The notes under the pieces are model-generated. The model made no database searches and was not told the origin of the DNA. It worked only from the letters and a program-made list of their open reading frames with translations. A program made the position numbers and the translations under genes. DNA of 64,000 nucleotides from Hygrocybe punicea (taxonomy: Eukaryota > Basidiomycota > Agaricomycetes > Agaricales > Hygrophoraceae): positions 2,976,001 to 3,040,000 of the forward strand of contig OY744465.1 in assembly GCA_963556145.1 (NCBI GenBank), written 5' to 3'. Positions 11,513 through 23,200 of this stretch are shown in pieces; positions within the stretch are counted from its first letter, which is position 1, and every line of letters starts with the position of its first letter.

Positions 11513-13366
11513 TCAGGCATTGGTCAATGGCGCTGGAGCGGGGATACTGCCGGACGTGCTAGCGATCGCAAGGGGGGGGTGGGAGGTGATAGGTGGCGGA
11601 GGCTCGTCGCCCCAACCAATGGGCGTTGGGATGTGGGTGGTGTGGCGGGGGGTTTGTCTTTCGAATGATATGGTAGTTTGCCTTGTTTGTCTGTTGGTTG
11701 ACGGTTGGTTGCAGGGAGGAGGGGGTAAAGGTTGGTCGAATATTGAGCGAGGTGGGGAGTAGTGCCGAGATGCGGGAGAGAGTGGCGGGAGCGGGTACGG
11801 GGATCGCTGTCTCTCTGTCGTCTCGGGTTGGTGGTGCAAGGGGTGATGACTGTCAGTGTGGGTATGAGCTGCGTCTTTGCCGGGGTATTGGGACTGAGTC
11901 CAGGGTTCCGCTGTGGGGTAGTAGGGGAGTAGGTTCTCGGGGTTGCGTGTATCTATGTCTTTGCACTTCTGGGCGAAGGTGGGGCAGTTGCAATCCCAGC
12001 TGGTGTGTCCGTGTCGTCTGCAGGGGGTGCAGAAGGGTTGGTTGGGGTTGTCGCACGATGGGGTCCTGTGCTGGCCGCCACAAGTTCCGCAGATGTCATT
12101 GTCTGCCGGGCAGTAGGCTGCGGTATGGTTCCATTGGTGGCAGCGTAAGCAGCGTATGGGTTCCTTCTTGCATTTGCTGGTGTTTATCCTTTTGTGGCAT
12201 ATAAAGAAGCCCTTAGCGAGGATCTGATTGGTGGTCTCGGGGTTGCTGAACGAGAATATCGCGTGGCCACAGGTTTGGTTGGGTGAGCGGCGATCCTTGG
12301 GTTTGATCCAATTGGCTCACGCGATAGAGTTTTCTGGGAGGTCGTTGACCTCTTCGATTTCTCTGATGTGGGTGGATGAGTCTGGGTCGAAGGAGAGTGG
12401 GATGAAGTAAGCGACGGCGGGGTAGGTGCGGCGCTTGACGGCTGCTCTGTGTCCGAACTCTTTTAGGAAGGTGGTTAGACGTGCTTCGTCGTCACGGATC
12501 CATTGGGTAGTCATAGTCGTGTTGGCCTCTAGCAGTATGCCTCCGTTGCGTAGTCTCGTTACTCCTAGGAATTTGGAGGTTGATGGGGGATTGGTGGCTT
12601 TGAGTGCCGAGTTAGCTTTTTCAGTAATTCTCGCTAGACTGATGTCTAGTGCTTTCTTCGTTTCCGGGGAGTCCGTGACGTCGAGGAGGAGTTGGCGGGT
12701 GCGTAGCTGTTCCTTTGCCGTGATGCGGGGGTCTCTGGTGTCGGTTGTGGGGGGTCTTGTGTTTTGGTTGAGTACTGCATCTTTGTACGTGGAGGTTGTT
12801 GTTTCGAAGGTGGTGGAGGTTTTGGCTAGGTGTGCCGCAGTCTGCTGGAGTTGAGTACTGGTGTTTGAGAAGATGGTTTCAATGCGCTCCGCTAAGCGGG
12901 TAGAGATGCTTTCGATGATGGGCTCGATTGCGTGGTCTATGTTCTCTTGGATTGTGTTGGTTTGCTGTTTGAGCTCGTTAGCGACTGCGTCGGCCAGGGT
13001 ATTGATTTTGGTGTTGAAGTCTAGCGAGTTGAGTAAGATTGCTACGGATCGTACGATGTTGGCGACGGTAGCAATCATATTGTTGTTGTCGTCCGTGGTG
13101 AATATCTGTGTTAATATGCCGGAGAGGGCAGGGATATCGAGATCTGGGTTGGGGGGTAGGAGGGACTTAGCTATGAGGAAGTCTAGTGCCTGTTGTGCCG
13201 ATTCCGGTTCCAAGTCTTGTTCTAGGTCAGTTTCTGCCTGTCGATTAGTGGTGAGTCGTGAGGCTCTAGTTTCGGGTGGGGTCGGGGTTGTGGCTTGGGT
13301 CTGCCTGGTGCGTTTGCTTTTGGGGCCTTCACAGGTGGTTGCCCATTGCCGCGAATTCATACTCAT
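11513..13366 (-). pseudogene. LINE-A ORF1 (gag-like, CCHC knuckles) with one internal TGA
   Basis: One frame runs from ATG at 13366 to the stop at 11513, broken only by TGA at 12317-12319. The N-terminal 350 codons are helical, with a coiled-coil-like stretch. After the stop come ANWIKPKDRR and three Cys-rich knuckles (CLRCHQWNHTAAYC, CGTCGGQHRTPSC, CTPCRRHGHTSWDC), then a Pro-rich tail. Proteins of this kind bind the element RNA and form the ribonucleoprotein particle. The TGA most simply comes from CGA or TGG by transition. ORF1 overlaps ORF2 by 8 bases, so the two were probably translated by re-initiation. Confidence 0.85.
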
Positions 13367-13522
13367 TTTGTGGTATTTGTTTTATGTGTGATTTGGAAAG
13401 ATTTTTGGGTGATAAGGGGGGGTTAGTATGTGTGGAAGTAGGCCTATAGCCCAGTCTATGAGGAGCTCCTTTTTTCGGGGTCCCTGTGGGGGTGCCACGC
13501 GGTTATGGATCAAGAACCGTTC
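13367..13522 (-). other. LINE-A 5' untranslated leader
   Basis: This untranslated start of LINE-A contains GGGGTCCC and GTGCCAC boxes in + orientation. The same boxes recur at the 5' ends of LINE-B (about 45010-45057) and LINE-C (about 45820-45872), which marks this as a conserved 5' terminus of the family and a likely site of its internal promoter. Confidence 0.55.
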
Positions 13523-13535
13523 CCTTGATCCATTT

Positions 13536-13709
13536 AAACTCTTTCCTGTACTTCGAGCTCAAATGTGGGGCGTGCAACTGGCTGATCTGGAAATCATTTC
13601 AGTCAACCGAATTCGAGCCCATTTTGCATATTTATTCTTGAAATGGGAAGAGCAGGATGTCACGGTTGTTATATCAATGTCTCGGGTAAGCCAGCATCAC
13701 CTGTCTTAA
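13536..13709 (+). pseudogene. Plavaka/Tnp2-like transposase remnant, 3' segment
   Basis: This continues the transposase gene cut at 5867. The frame reads KLFPVLRAQMWGV, LEIISVNRIRAHFA and VTVVISMSRV, the usual end of these proteins, to a stop near 13709. It joins the upstream segment once LINE-A and one copy of its 13-base duplication are removed. Confidence 0.55.
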
Positions 13710-14142
13710 GTGGTGTGCTCTAATGCAAATTCAGGAGTATTGAACAGCATTCTAACAGTATTGAAAAGCTAGCACTAGTTGTCATCATTGAGGTGTCATA
13801 CATACATGAATATCATCTTCATGTCGCTCAAGTGTTCAATAAATGTCGCTCAAGTGTTCACTAAGTGTGTGCTAAGTGTGTGATAAGCGACACACTTGAG
13901 TGTGCGAAGCATTTTGTGGTCTGCAAAATGTTTTATTTCGGAAAGATTTTGCAAAGGCGCAATCTTATTGTGAAATATGAAATATTGTGACATGCAAAAT
14001 CTGTCCGCAAAATTCTTCATTTGGTGACATTGAATTGATCACATTTAGACGCATTGCAAAATTGATTGAATTTGATACATTTTGCAACTATTTGGAGAGT
14101 CAAACAAGGTGTGGGAATAGTTTCACTTTTGTCTACTTGTTT
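13710..14142. other. AT-rich intergenic DNA with short inverted motifs
   Basis: No gene is seen. TGTCGCTCAAGTGTTC is repeated near 13810-13860 and appears inverted as GCGACACACTTGAGTG near 13885. Several ATTTTGCA words here recur at 15340-15445, on the other side of the next repeat, so the repeat may have inserted into an older AT-rich element. Confidence 0.35.
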
Positions 14143-15299
14143 AGTGGGCCAGTGCTTCGCATGGCATGAACGAGTTCTTTTTTTCCCTTACTCACTTTCA
14201 TGATGAGTTAAACAATAACATTAAATTGCATAAAGCATGTTACATGTGGTATAAGACATATAGTATATGTTGTATATTGATAAGCCCACCTCTCACCATA
14301 GCAACATAAAAAGTCGAAAAAATAAAACTACATGGTGTGTCTTGAGTGTTCATTGACCTTCTCTTCTACTGTCATGTCTTCTTTGCTTCATCATTATGCA
14401 ATATTCTTAGCCAAAAGAGAGAGCAACAGATCAACTGTCAAATACAACTGCCTCTAAACAGCATAATAACAATTGACTTACATTTGCTCAACCCTACTCC
14501 TCTATAACCTTGCTGCACAACAGATGATAATATGAAGACAGCTATGCTTGAGTGGGCCAATGTTGCATATGGCATGAACAAAGTCTCGTTTCTGTCACTG
14601 GATTTTTATTTGTATGATTATTACAAACATCGATAAGTGATTTTGCTTGAAATCTATAATTAGCATATAATACATACAGCGATATCACATTAAATTATAT
14701 GTTTCAAGTAAAAATATCATTATATCATCTGAGTTATACTAATTTCGGCTTATATGGCTGATATATCTATATATAGTAATGGTGGTCACATGTGACTATG
14801 ACTCCTGTGATCACCTCAAAATTTAGCATATATGGTGGAAAATTGCCTTATATGGTTAGACTGGTCACATGTGACTGTCACCATTGTGATCAGCAAAAAA
14901 TTTGCTACATAATATCAAAAATTACCTGATATGGTTAGACTGGTCACAAGTGACTGTCACGTCTGACCCGAAATGTTAATATTAGTCAGCAGTTCGATTT
15001 TCAGCCGATTCTGATAAGAATTGAGACCAGTACAAATATTTTGAATATAATTGGAAGGTAATTTATCTTTTGTGCAACAACCTATATTTGGATGCTTATG
15101 TAAGCTTGTCCACACATGGCCCCAACTGTATTTGATTTTCCAGTATCAGAAGTAGAATCACATCTCTTGCCCAAAAAAATTTTCTCTATAGGCGATCAAC
15201 TTTATTAATTAATCAATTAATTAATTAATTAATTACGAACCCTCACTGAACCAGGTCTCATAAAGAACGAGTCTTTTAATAAATTAAAAGAACTCGTAA
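14143..15299 (-). mobile_element. Helentron-like non-autonomous repeat, copy 1 (complete-looking)
   Basis: Read on the minus strand, the 5' end is TTACGAGTTCTTTT (15299 downward). It forms a hairpin within a 67-base unit (15233-15299) that also starts with TTACGA on the + strand. An AATT/AATC microsatellite follows (15205-15232). The other end has a short hairpin CCATGCGAAGCACTGG (14149-14164) and, just inside it, an inverted copy of ACGAGTTCTTTT (+ strand 14170-14181). A 5' inverted repeat at the tip and a matching one internal to a 3' terminal hairpin is the asymmetric arrangement reported for Helitron2/Helentron elements. No protein is encoded. Related copies lie at 36.1-38.4 kb and in the 5' part of Hel-B. 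Confidence 0.6.
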
Positions 15300-15601
15300 C
15301 ATTTTCACCTAAAACAAAGCATTCATACATCATAAATCCTTGCAATTTTTTTGGTTTATTATATGTGAAATTTTAAATGGATTTTGCATGGTTTAAAATC
15401 ATATGCAAAACTTTAACAAGCTACCAAAGATTTTGCAATCAGTTTGCATCACACAAAATAGTGCAGTGTCAGCAGTGGCTTTTTTTCGGGGAGCAAGCAA
15501 CCTTTCAAGCAAGGTAACGTGAGACACGAATTGTGAAAGCACTGTAGAAGTGCAACGTCATAACTGTGGACAAAACTTTGACGAGTCGTAATACCTGCGC
15601 A
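15300..15601 (+). promoter_or_regulatory. Upstream region of the DDB1 gene
   Basis: About 300 bases separate the Helentron-like repeat from the DDB1 start codon. The first half is AT-rich with ATTTTGCA words. No TATA box or known operator can be pointed to. The promoter is inferred only from position. Confidence 0.3.
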
Positions 15602-18600
15602 ATGAAGATTGTCACTACCTTCCATGCATCGTCCACTGTCTCTCATTCCCTTAAATGCAATCTTACGGCTGATCCGGGGGTGGAACATCTGGTTATTGTA
15701 CAACTCAACAGACTTCAGGTCTTCTCTTGTCAACCCCAGGGATTGAAGCACGAAACTACTCTAGAAATATGGGGCAGGATCATCTCCATCAAATGCATTC
15801 CGATCCAGGTGGCGTACTTCATTATTTAAACTGAGGTCTTATTCCACTTCACGCATTTTGGAATAGGATTGTCACCGCTCGAATCTCCTGGTCATGATCG
15901 ATCACCCCACTCCTGAGCTCATATTCTTGACGTATTCTGTATCGTCTGCAGGGTTTACCCTCACAACGACGAAAAGCTTATCTCTATACGAACGCAGTCC
16001 CCGCCAGGCTGAGTACCTCAATGACACCTTGGTTGATCCTTCTGGGAGACTCGCTGTTGTGAGCTGTTATACAGGGAAGCTCAAGTTTATTCTCATGAAT
16101 GGTGGGAAGTATGATCGCGACTTTGACCTGTCGTAAGTTTGTTCCCTGTAGCCTTTCTCCGACAGCTCAAACGAATATCCAGCATATCTGAACTTAACAT
16201 CCTGTCTCTTGCATTTGTTCCGACAGTTGACAGCCTGCCATCTCTTGCAATTCTGCATCAGGACCACCGAGAACGAATTCAACTGTTGTCGCGAGATATT
16301 AACGTTGCCGATATGGAGTTGTTGCCATCACTCTCAATTATCTTGCAAAGCACTGTTATTTCCTCAAAGTCTCTTCTGAGAACCGATTCACTTCCTATTC
16401 TGGTTCCCGTCGCCTTCTCTCCTGAATGTCCTGGCGGTATGCTTCTAATTGGAGGCAGAAAAATCTTTCTGTTTGAACTTGCAACAAACGAATCGCAGGA
16501 GAAGCAGAAAGGGAAACACCGTAGGACTGAAATGAGGAAGAAAAGTACCGACATTACTGAAGTCCAGAGAGCAAAGCAAAAAGAGATGGCAAGGGAATAT
16601 CGGAAACGAAAACCGAGAGCGACGGTAGAGTGGCCTTGGAGTGAGGTCACTGCGTGAGTTTTCTCCCTTAATAGCACCCCTTATTTTTACTCAGTTCCAC
16701 TGTTGCCAGTTGGTGCGTAGTCGGTAAAACCCCAATGAAGTTGTTACTCGGTGATTCATTTGGCCGACTTGCAATGCTTTCTGTCAATATATCAAAGGAG
16801 CTCGCACTCATCCTCCTACCCCTTGGCGAGGTAAGCCAAATATCCTCCATTTGTATTTTTATGGCCTATATTCCATTTTGTACGCTACATTTAGGCATCT
16901 CCAGCATCTACCCTCGCTTATCTTTCGACCCAAGTGGTCTATCTTGGTTCTCATTTTGGTGATTCACAACTTTTGCGGATCAATTCAAGTCCTGCCGGTT
17001 CATTCGACGCCTCTACACTCCCAATGCCGACGAAAATGTCCGATATGTCTGCTTTACGAAGACTCCCGCCTAACGACGGTGACGACGCAGACTCTGAGAC
17101 CGAGGGAAGACCAAGTTACATCATTGAAAACAAGGGGCAATATGTGACAGTGCTGCAAACATTCAAAAACATTGCGCCAATAGTCGATGCTGCATTTGTG
17201 GACGTGGATGGGACTGAACAGGTAAGTTTCCATCTTTCAAAACAAGAAATCTATCAATTTGGCATTCCAGCGTCAGATAGTTACATGTTCTGGCGGAAGG
17301 AATACAGGGTCGTTGAACATCATTCGTAATGGAGCAGATTTCGAAGAACTAGCCGTAATTGCCGGTATAAATGATGTTACCAATATTTGGACAATCCGAG
17401 CTTTCTTCAAGGACGAGTAATTTCACATTTCCTTGATACAAAGGTCAGAACTCTAATACTATCCTCCAGCCTCGATAGTCACGTCTTGGTGTCTACGATA
17501 CAAGACAGCCACCTTTTTCGATTCGATGGCGCGAACTTGATTTCTCGTGTCGTACCTGTGTCCATAGGCTTCATTTTGAACCTGCCCACACTGGCTGCCC
17601 GTAATATTTCAAAGAGGCTTCACAACAAGGGAGGTCAAATTACATCATCCTATGCCGATTCTTCGCTCGTCGTTCAGGTCACCCCCAAAGCACTTATCCT
17701 GCTTGAATTTGAGCTGTCATTGGGCGAATATACACAGGTTGGCGAAAGTTGGACCCCTAGGAATCTATTTGAACCCCCGAGGCATAGTTCACAAGTTGCC
17801 GTGGATTCTCAAATTGTTGCGGCCAGCATCAACCCCAGCCAATTCGTCTTGGCGTTGAGCCATGCCAAAATTGTATTGTTGAATCTGAATGAGAAGGACA
17901 AGTTCCAAGTCATGAGGCAAGTCCTGACTTCTGTCCCGATTTGATTTTGGATGACAACTACTCAAATGATAGTCATCGAAATGTAGGCGATTATTCCGCC
18001 AACCATTGCGAGATATCGTCGGTTTCCTGCATCCCTCAGGATCCGTCCAAATATTACACAACTTTGGTTGCTGTATCTTTCTGGGGATCCAATTGCGTCG
18101 AAGTATTCTCAATTGAGCGGACTCATTCACGGTTAAGCTCCATTTGCAAAAGTTCTACACTGCCTGCCATTCCCCGCTCACTTCTCTTGTATGATTTTGG
18201 TCAACCTGGTCGTGGTTCAGATGGACCGGAAAACGCTCATCTACTTGTAGGTTTGGGGAATGGGATGATCACATCTTTCGCCTTGAAAGATAGGGAGTTG
18301 GTGGATCAAAGGACAGTGCTTCTGGGTGGTGCTCCGGTTTGCATAACGGCATATGAAGTGGATGGTAGACCTACCGTGTTTGCATCGGGTGGCCGGGCTT
18401 CCATCTTTTTCTGGAATAAAAACAGGCTTCAAAACTCCCCTGTCATATTCAAGGTTAACTTACACCTACGTTTTGATCGTGTTTGTGTCTCACTTGTGGT
18501 CCGTCCAGGATATCGTGGCAGCCTCCCGTCTAAATACCCGATGGTTTCCCAGCTGTCTCATTCTGGCAACTGTTGCTGGGCTTCTCGTTGGAAAAGCAAG

Positions 18601-20124
18601 GGAATTGGATAAGATACACATTCGTTCTGTAAGTGTTCCCCGATGGCACGCTCCGCGCGTGATAACGGTCTTCCAGGTTCCTCTGGGTCTCGATAATCCG
18701 CGCCGGATAACATACGATGGGTTGAATAAAGTGATCGGTCTGGCTTGCACTCGGTCAGAAGCTGTCCAAGTCGGGGATCTAGAATCACCGAGAAGTTTCT
18801 TCAGGCTATTGGATGCTGGAACGCTCATTCGTAAGGCTCACACTACATTACTCTATTTAGAATAATTGATCAGCTCTGCAGATTTGAGCCAGTTCAACTG
18901 CGAACCAGATGAGGAGATAACAGCTGTGGAGACTTTGTCCCTGATGCTGGGCGACCGTTTCATGTCATATTTTTGTGTCGGTACCTTCTTTTATCAAGCA
19001 GACGAGAGGGAGCCGATTGCGGGACGATTGCTTGTCTTCTGTACGCATGAAGCGTCCCCGCACCCGTTGGGTCGACGCCTGGCATTGATCGCCTCGGCCC
19101 AAACGCAGGGTTGTATCTATGCATTAGCCAATGCGAACGGTATGGTGGCCGCTGCAATCAACGCCTCAGTACGTGTATTTCACTGAAGTATATCCTAAAT
19201 TGATCCATGCAAAGGTTGTTATTTACCGTCTTTGTCAAGTGACTCATCGATCTTCCACCACCTTTGGTTTGAATAAAGTGACGGAATGGACACACAACTA
19301 CCTCATCAGGAGTCTTGTGGCGCATGATGATCATCTTGTATTAGGGGATGCCATCAGCTCTGTGTCTATTTTGAAACTTGCAGATGCAGAACTCAGCATG
19401 GTAGCCAGGGACTATGGTCCCCTTTGGCCTGTATGCGTACAAGCACTGGATAAGAACCACATCATCGGGGCAAATGTGAGTGACGTAGTGCAACTGGACT
19501 CTTCATGATTATTAATACTACATCTCAGGCCGATTTGAACATCTTCATCTTTGCTTTACAGCATTCAGATGGCCAAGCTGTCTTGGAAGTTGAGGGTAGC
19601 TATCATGTTGCAGACATGATCACTAAATTTCTCCCTGGTGTTGTCACTCTTTATTTTGCGATGATTTACAAAACTGAACTATTTATCTAGGGTCTTTGAC
19701 TTCACGCAAACTATGGGACAACATGATTCTGGAACCGCAGCAACTGTTCTTCACGTCATCAGGTTGTATTGGTGTTATTATAGATATTGGAAAGAAGCTG
19801 GCTTCACAGTTGGCAGCCTTACAGCAAAATATGTCATGCATTGTTGGGGGAAAGGATGGTACCACTCATACCAAGTAAGTTGAAGACCTTACTGAGTTTT
19901 GATATTTCAAGACCAGAACACATTTTAGGTATAGAGCACCGAAGAATTCTAGAGGAGTGACAGATTCCTCACATGGTTTCCTTGATGGCGATTTCCTCGA
20001 GCAATTCCTGGTTTGCTCATCTGTTCATGAAAAAATCTTGGCTGGGAACCATGAAGCTGAACATTTGACAATGACAGCAAGTCAAATTCAGAACATCCTG
20101 GAGACTTTGCAGAGTATGCACTAA
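15602..20124 (+). CDS. DDB1: DDB1-like damage-specific DNA-binding protein 1 (Cul4 ligase adaptor)
   Basis: The protein matches DDB1 along its whole length. The N-terminal MKIVTTFHASSTVSHSLKC starts propeller A. Later come NLLVMIDHPTPELIFLTYS, DPSGRLAVVSCYTGKLKF, LLGDSFGRLAMLSV, VVYLGSHFGDSQLLRI, LQTFKNIAPIVDAAFVDV, IVTCSGGRNTGSLNIIRNG, KIHIRSVPLGLDNPRRITYD and finally GFLDGDFLEQFL. DDB1 is a three-propeller scaffold linking Cul4 to substrate receptors for ubiquitination in the nucleus. Fourteen introns were placed: 15809-15866, 16133-16182, 16654-16709, 16831-16894, 17222-17270, 17417-17469, 17917-17972, 18454-18508, 18629-18676, 18831-18881, 19169-19214, 19476-19528, 19638-19690, 19875-19928. 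Together they leave 3777 coding bases (1258 aa), about 120 longer than the animal protein. Part of the excess is a Lys/Arg-rich insert near 16500-16630. Intron 7 appears to be GC-AG. The CPSF-A/DDB1 family also includes Rse1 and Cft1, but the C-terminus favours DDB1. Confidence 0.92.
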
Positions 20125-20202
20125 CTACATTCATTGGCACCAACATTATCTTGAAACAAATATTTGTTATTTTTCTTGAGCCATCATAACATTTGTTGGT
20201 AT

Positions 20203-23200
20203 TCAAAATAACCACAGGACTAATCTCCTGAATTGTAACATGGGCAACTTGACTTGCTCAATATCAGGGTCAATATGAGGAGCATAATAAAAGCCAGCAG
20301 TCAGCACAAGGTAGCTTTATTGGTTATGAGTCATGCATAACAATGGATGATGACACTCAACACACCTGAGGATGAGAATGCTTCCCCGATGATAATTACT
20401 CTTCGCCTCGATGTACGTGTAAGTCATCAAGAAGACGGACAGGATGATGACAACAACATCCCACCGAGGGAAAATGAGTCTAGAAATGGGGTTGGTAAGA
20501 TTGACTTGGGCCAATGAGAAGCTTCCTACGTAAATGTATCCGCAACTTTGCCCATCTTATTGGGAGCATACCAAGCGGAAAAAGCAACCATGGCCGGAAT
20601 CTGAAGGAGACAGACCTGTAACGCATATGCAGACCCAATCTCCATGCTTTCATATGTTGTTGGCACTTGTCCATGTAGGAGATAACGATGGCTCACCTTA
20701 ATGCAATATTGCCGTTCAGGGCAAACGAAATCGCATTCATAAATTCAGTTGTGTTGGGAACAAGTGCGAACAGAGTAACTCCGAGGAATTTCTCGTCAAT
20801 CCCAGAACCCTCCAAGATCACATCGACAACATGAACCAGAAGTTCTGTACATCTTTCGAGCACCAGACAGAAAGGAAAATAGAGGCTCTTACCAGCAATG
20901 AGAGCGTATAATGCTGTACAACCCAGTAATACGCTAGCGCTGATTGCTCGACTCCAGGATGGCGCATCGTGGCCGCCCTGGGCAGTACCCCCGTCAGCAT
21001 CGCCGCCAATTGTACCGGAGGCTCGTACTCTGGCTGGTGACTGATAATGTATTTGTTGATGTCTGAGAGCGCTGACTGTAGCGACAGCAACAGCGTGAGA
21101 GAAATCATCTGCGGTGATAGCTTCAGGCAAATGTGGCAAACTTGTAGTTGTAATTGCGTGTTCAACACTTTCCGATACAGGCGGAAAGGTAGCCTGGTTG
21201 CCCAACTGGGGGCCCGATGATGTGGCATACGAGACGCGTCTGGTAAGAGGGGGTGGAAGCTGGGGGATGGGTTTCTGGAGGGGTACACCAAACGGATTCG
21301 CTGCAGGGTTGTCGGTACTCCGCGGCACGGGTGTTTGTGAGCCAGAGTGTTGGTCAGATCTGATATTAGTACTGGAACTCTGCTTGCGGTATAATGTCGG
21401 GGTGTGACGTTGGGAACCTGCGATGTTTGCAACTCCCCCTGGAACAAGCCTATGATAAATGGACATGCGGTTCTGGCCAGAAGTAACAGGCAAATCCATA
21501 GGATGTAGAAGTTGCTGTGGGTTTTGCCAGATTTGAGAAGCGTGAGTACGCAATGAGAACCACAAACCAATTAAGTATGACTGAATGGATAAGTTATTAA
21601 CTTCCAAGACTGACTTGTTGAGAACATACCAACAGAAGAATGCTAGCGCAGAAAAACATCAGTTCCTTGACAGTGGACTGGTAGAAGGGATCATCGACTG
21701 GATCTGGATGTTTGTAGTAACAATGGTCGCATATCCACGGCGGTTCTCGGTCACGGGGAGTGGATGATCGCGTGGGGCAGCCACTACAAATAAGTTGGAA
21801 CTAGCAACAATATCAGTTGAGCCGATAAACGACGGCAGCGACTCACATTTCCGTATGTCTGGTAAAACAAAGTGGGCGTCAATGTGCCAATAATGGCCAT
21901 GATTAACATCATGCTGGTAACCCCGGCACTCTTCGCATTGAATTTTTGTTCTTTCCTCCTCAATGCGCTACTGCACATGCTCATGCCGGGCATGAGCAGA
22001 ACGCCTGCAAGTAGACTTCCCACAATGGAGCCCTCAACGAGATGTCCTTTGCCCCGCGTAAGAGCGATAGAGTAGAGAATTATCTCTATAACGGAACCGA
22101 AGGTAGCATTAATGACCGCCCCCATGCCAATAGATGATTGTGCCGAAATGGATGCCACAGCCATTCCGATAAAGTACGATAGGGGAATGACGCTTGCCAA
22201 GCTGAGAAAGAATATCAGTCCACGGGAAGCTATCCACGCCAGGATCATCGGAATGTTGTGTCCGTCTCGTTCGCGCCGTTCTACCATGGGAAGCAGAATG
22301 AAACCATCGAAGATGACGAAGAACACGATGGGCAGAAGGTTGACAAACAAAATATTCACGCCACCAACAGTGTACTTGTAATATTGCCAACCCACGGCCC
22401 TATACGTGCACAATAAGACGGTTGATGTTGGAGATCCCGATGGAGCAGCTTGCCCGGCTGCTAGTCTTGGATGTTTGATCGAAAATTGAGGCAAAGTCGA
22501 GGGATCTGCCGTATGAGATGTGGACTCGGAGTGAACGACAACGGCAGGAGGTGCGGCGCAAAATCGGAGGGAAGTAGGTTGCTCAAACATGTATTTTAAC
22601 AACGCCCAATTAAGTTTGGCCATTGGGATTGTGATCACGAGGCCCCAGCATGTAATGCATGCGAAGAGCATGAGAGGTGCGATGACTGAGACAAAAGCTA
22701 ACCAAAAGCAATATTTGCCAAGCCAATCATGAGTTCCAGGAAACGCGGCCCCTGACTTCGAATTCAGCAGGAGCGAAGATGTTGCCCCATAGGACTTAGA
22801 AGGGCCAACAGAGACACTCCTGACGTTGGCGGGAGCGAGGAGGGAAGCTGTCTCAGGATTCCGGGAATCCGGTTGCGAGTGCTGGTTTGATAATGTGGCG
22901 ATCGTGGGGCGGTCGGAAAGAGGCGCAATCCTGGCATTGCCCTCCGTGTTATCTCGGTCATGTTTCGGAAGGGAAAACTGACGGGTAGTATGACCTTCCA
23001 AACCGCCAGAACTTCCACACCGTTGTCTCCCGGTGAAATCTTCCTCGTCGTATGGAAGAGCGGAACGAGCCCTCTCATCACCCTCCACATATTTACCGAA
23101 CGGCCATGCTACATACCACCCTAGACCGAAGACCAGAGACGAATAACGTTGCCCTCCAACCGGGACAACGTATAACATAGCAGAGACAGAGAAGCAAGAC

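Larger units (their letters stand above)
6377..11520 (-). pseudogene. LINE-A ORF2 (endonuclease-RT-RNase H), interrupted and mutated
   Basis: The start at 11520 overlaps the ORF1 stop (ATGCCTGA). The N-terminal apurinic-type endonuclease shows QEPYF and GDFNRHHPLWDEE. Reverse transcriptase follows, with GRPGRTT, LDIEGAFP, NGIGQGDP and the catalytic FVDD. RNase H then carries YSDGSTLDGG, YIDCQS and GNERADAEAK, and the C-terminal zinc motif is CPKCEQATETIHHFLFDC. Lesions visible: a frameshift near 9700, two in-frame TGA codons in the same stretch, TGA at 9417-9419, and the hAT insertion at 6847-8048. The frame is continuous across the hAT site (...NIS | ALKS...). ORF2 nicks target DNA and reverse-transcribes the element RNA; this copy cannot. 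Confidence 0.88.
5868..13522 (-). mobile_element. LINE-A, full-length Tad/I-like non-LTR retrotransposon
   Basis: The element is read on the minus strand. Its 3' A-rich tail appears on the + strand as T-rich DNA at 5868-5890, and its 5' end is at 13522. It is flanked by a 13-base direct repeat CCTTGATCCATTT at 5855-5867 and 13523-13535. Joining the flanks restores the transposase sequence ...VLDPFKLFPVL.... Order 5' to 3': untranslated leader, ORF1 with CCHC knuckles, ORF2 with endonuclease, reverse transcriptase, RNase H and a C-terminal CCHC motif, then an untranslated tail. Without the 1202-base hAT insertion (6847-8048) it is about 6.4 kb. Several stops and a frameshift make it inactive. 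Confidence 0.9.

Noticed and set aside
15449..15751. 100-codon minus-strand frame over the DDB1 start
   Set aside because: It is antisense to the first DDB1 exon, whose forward frame has clear homology.
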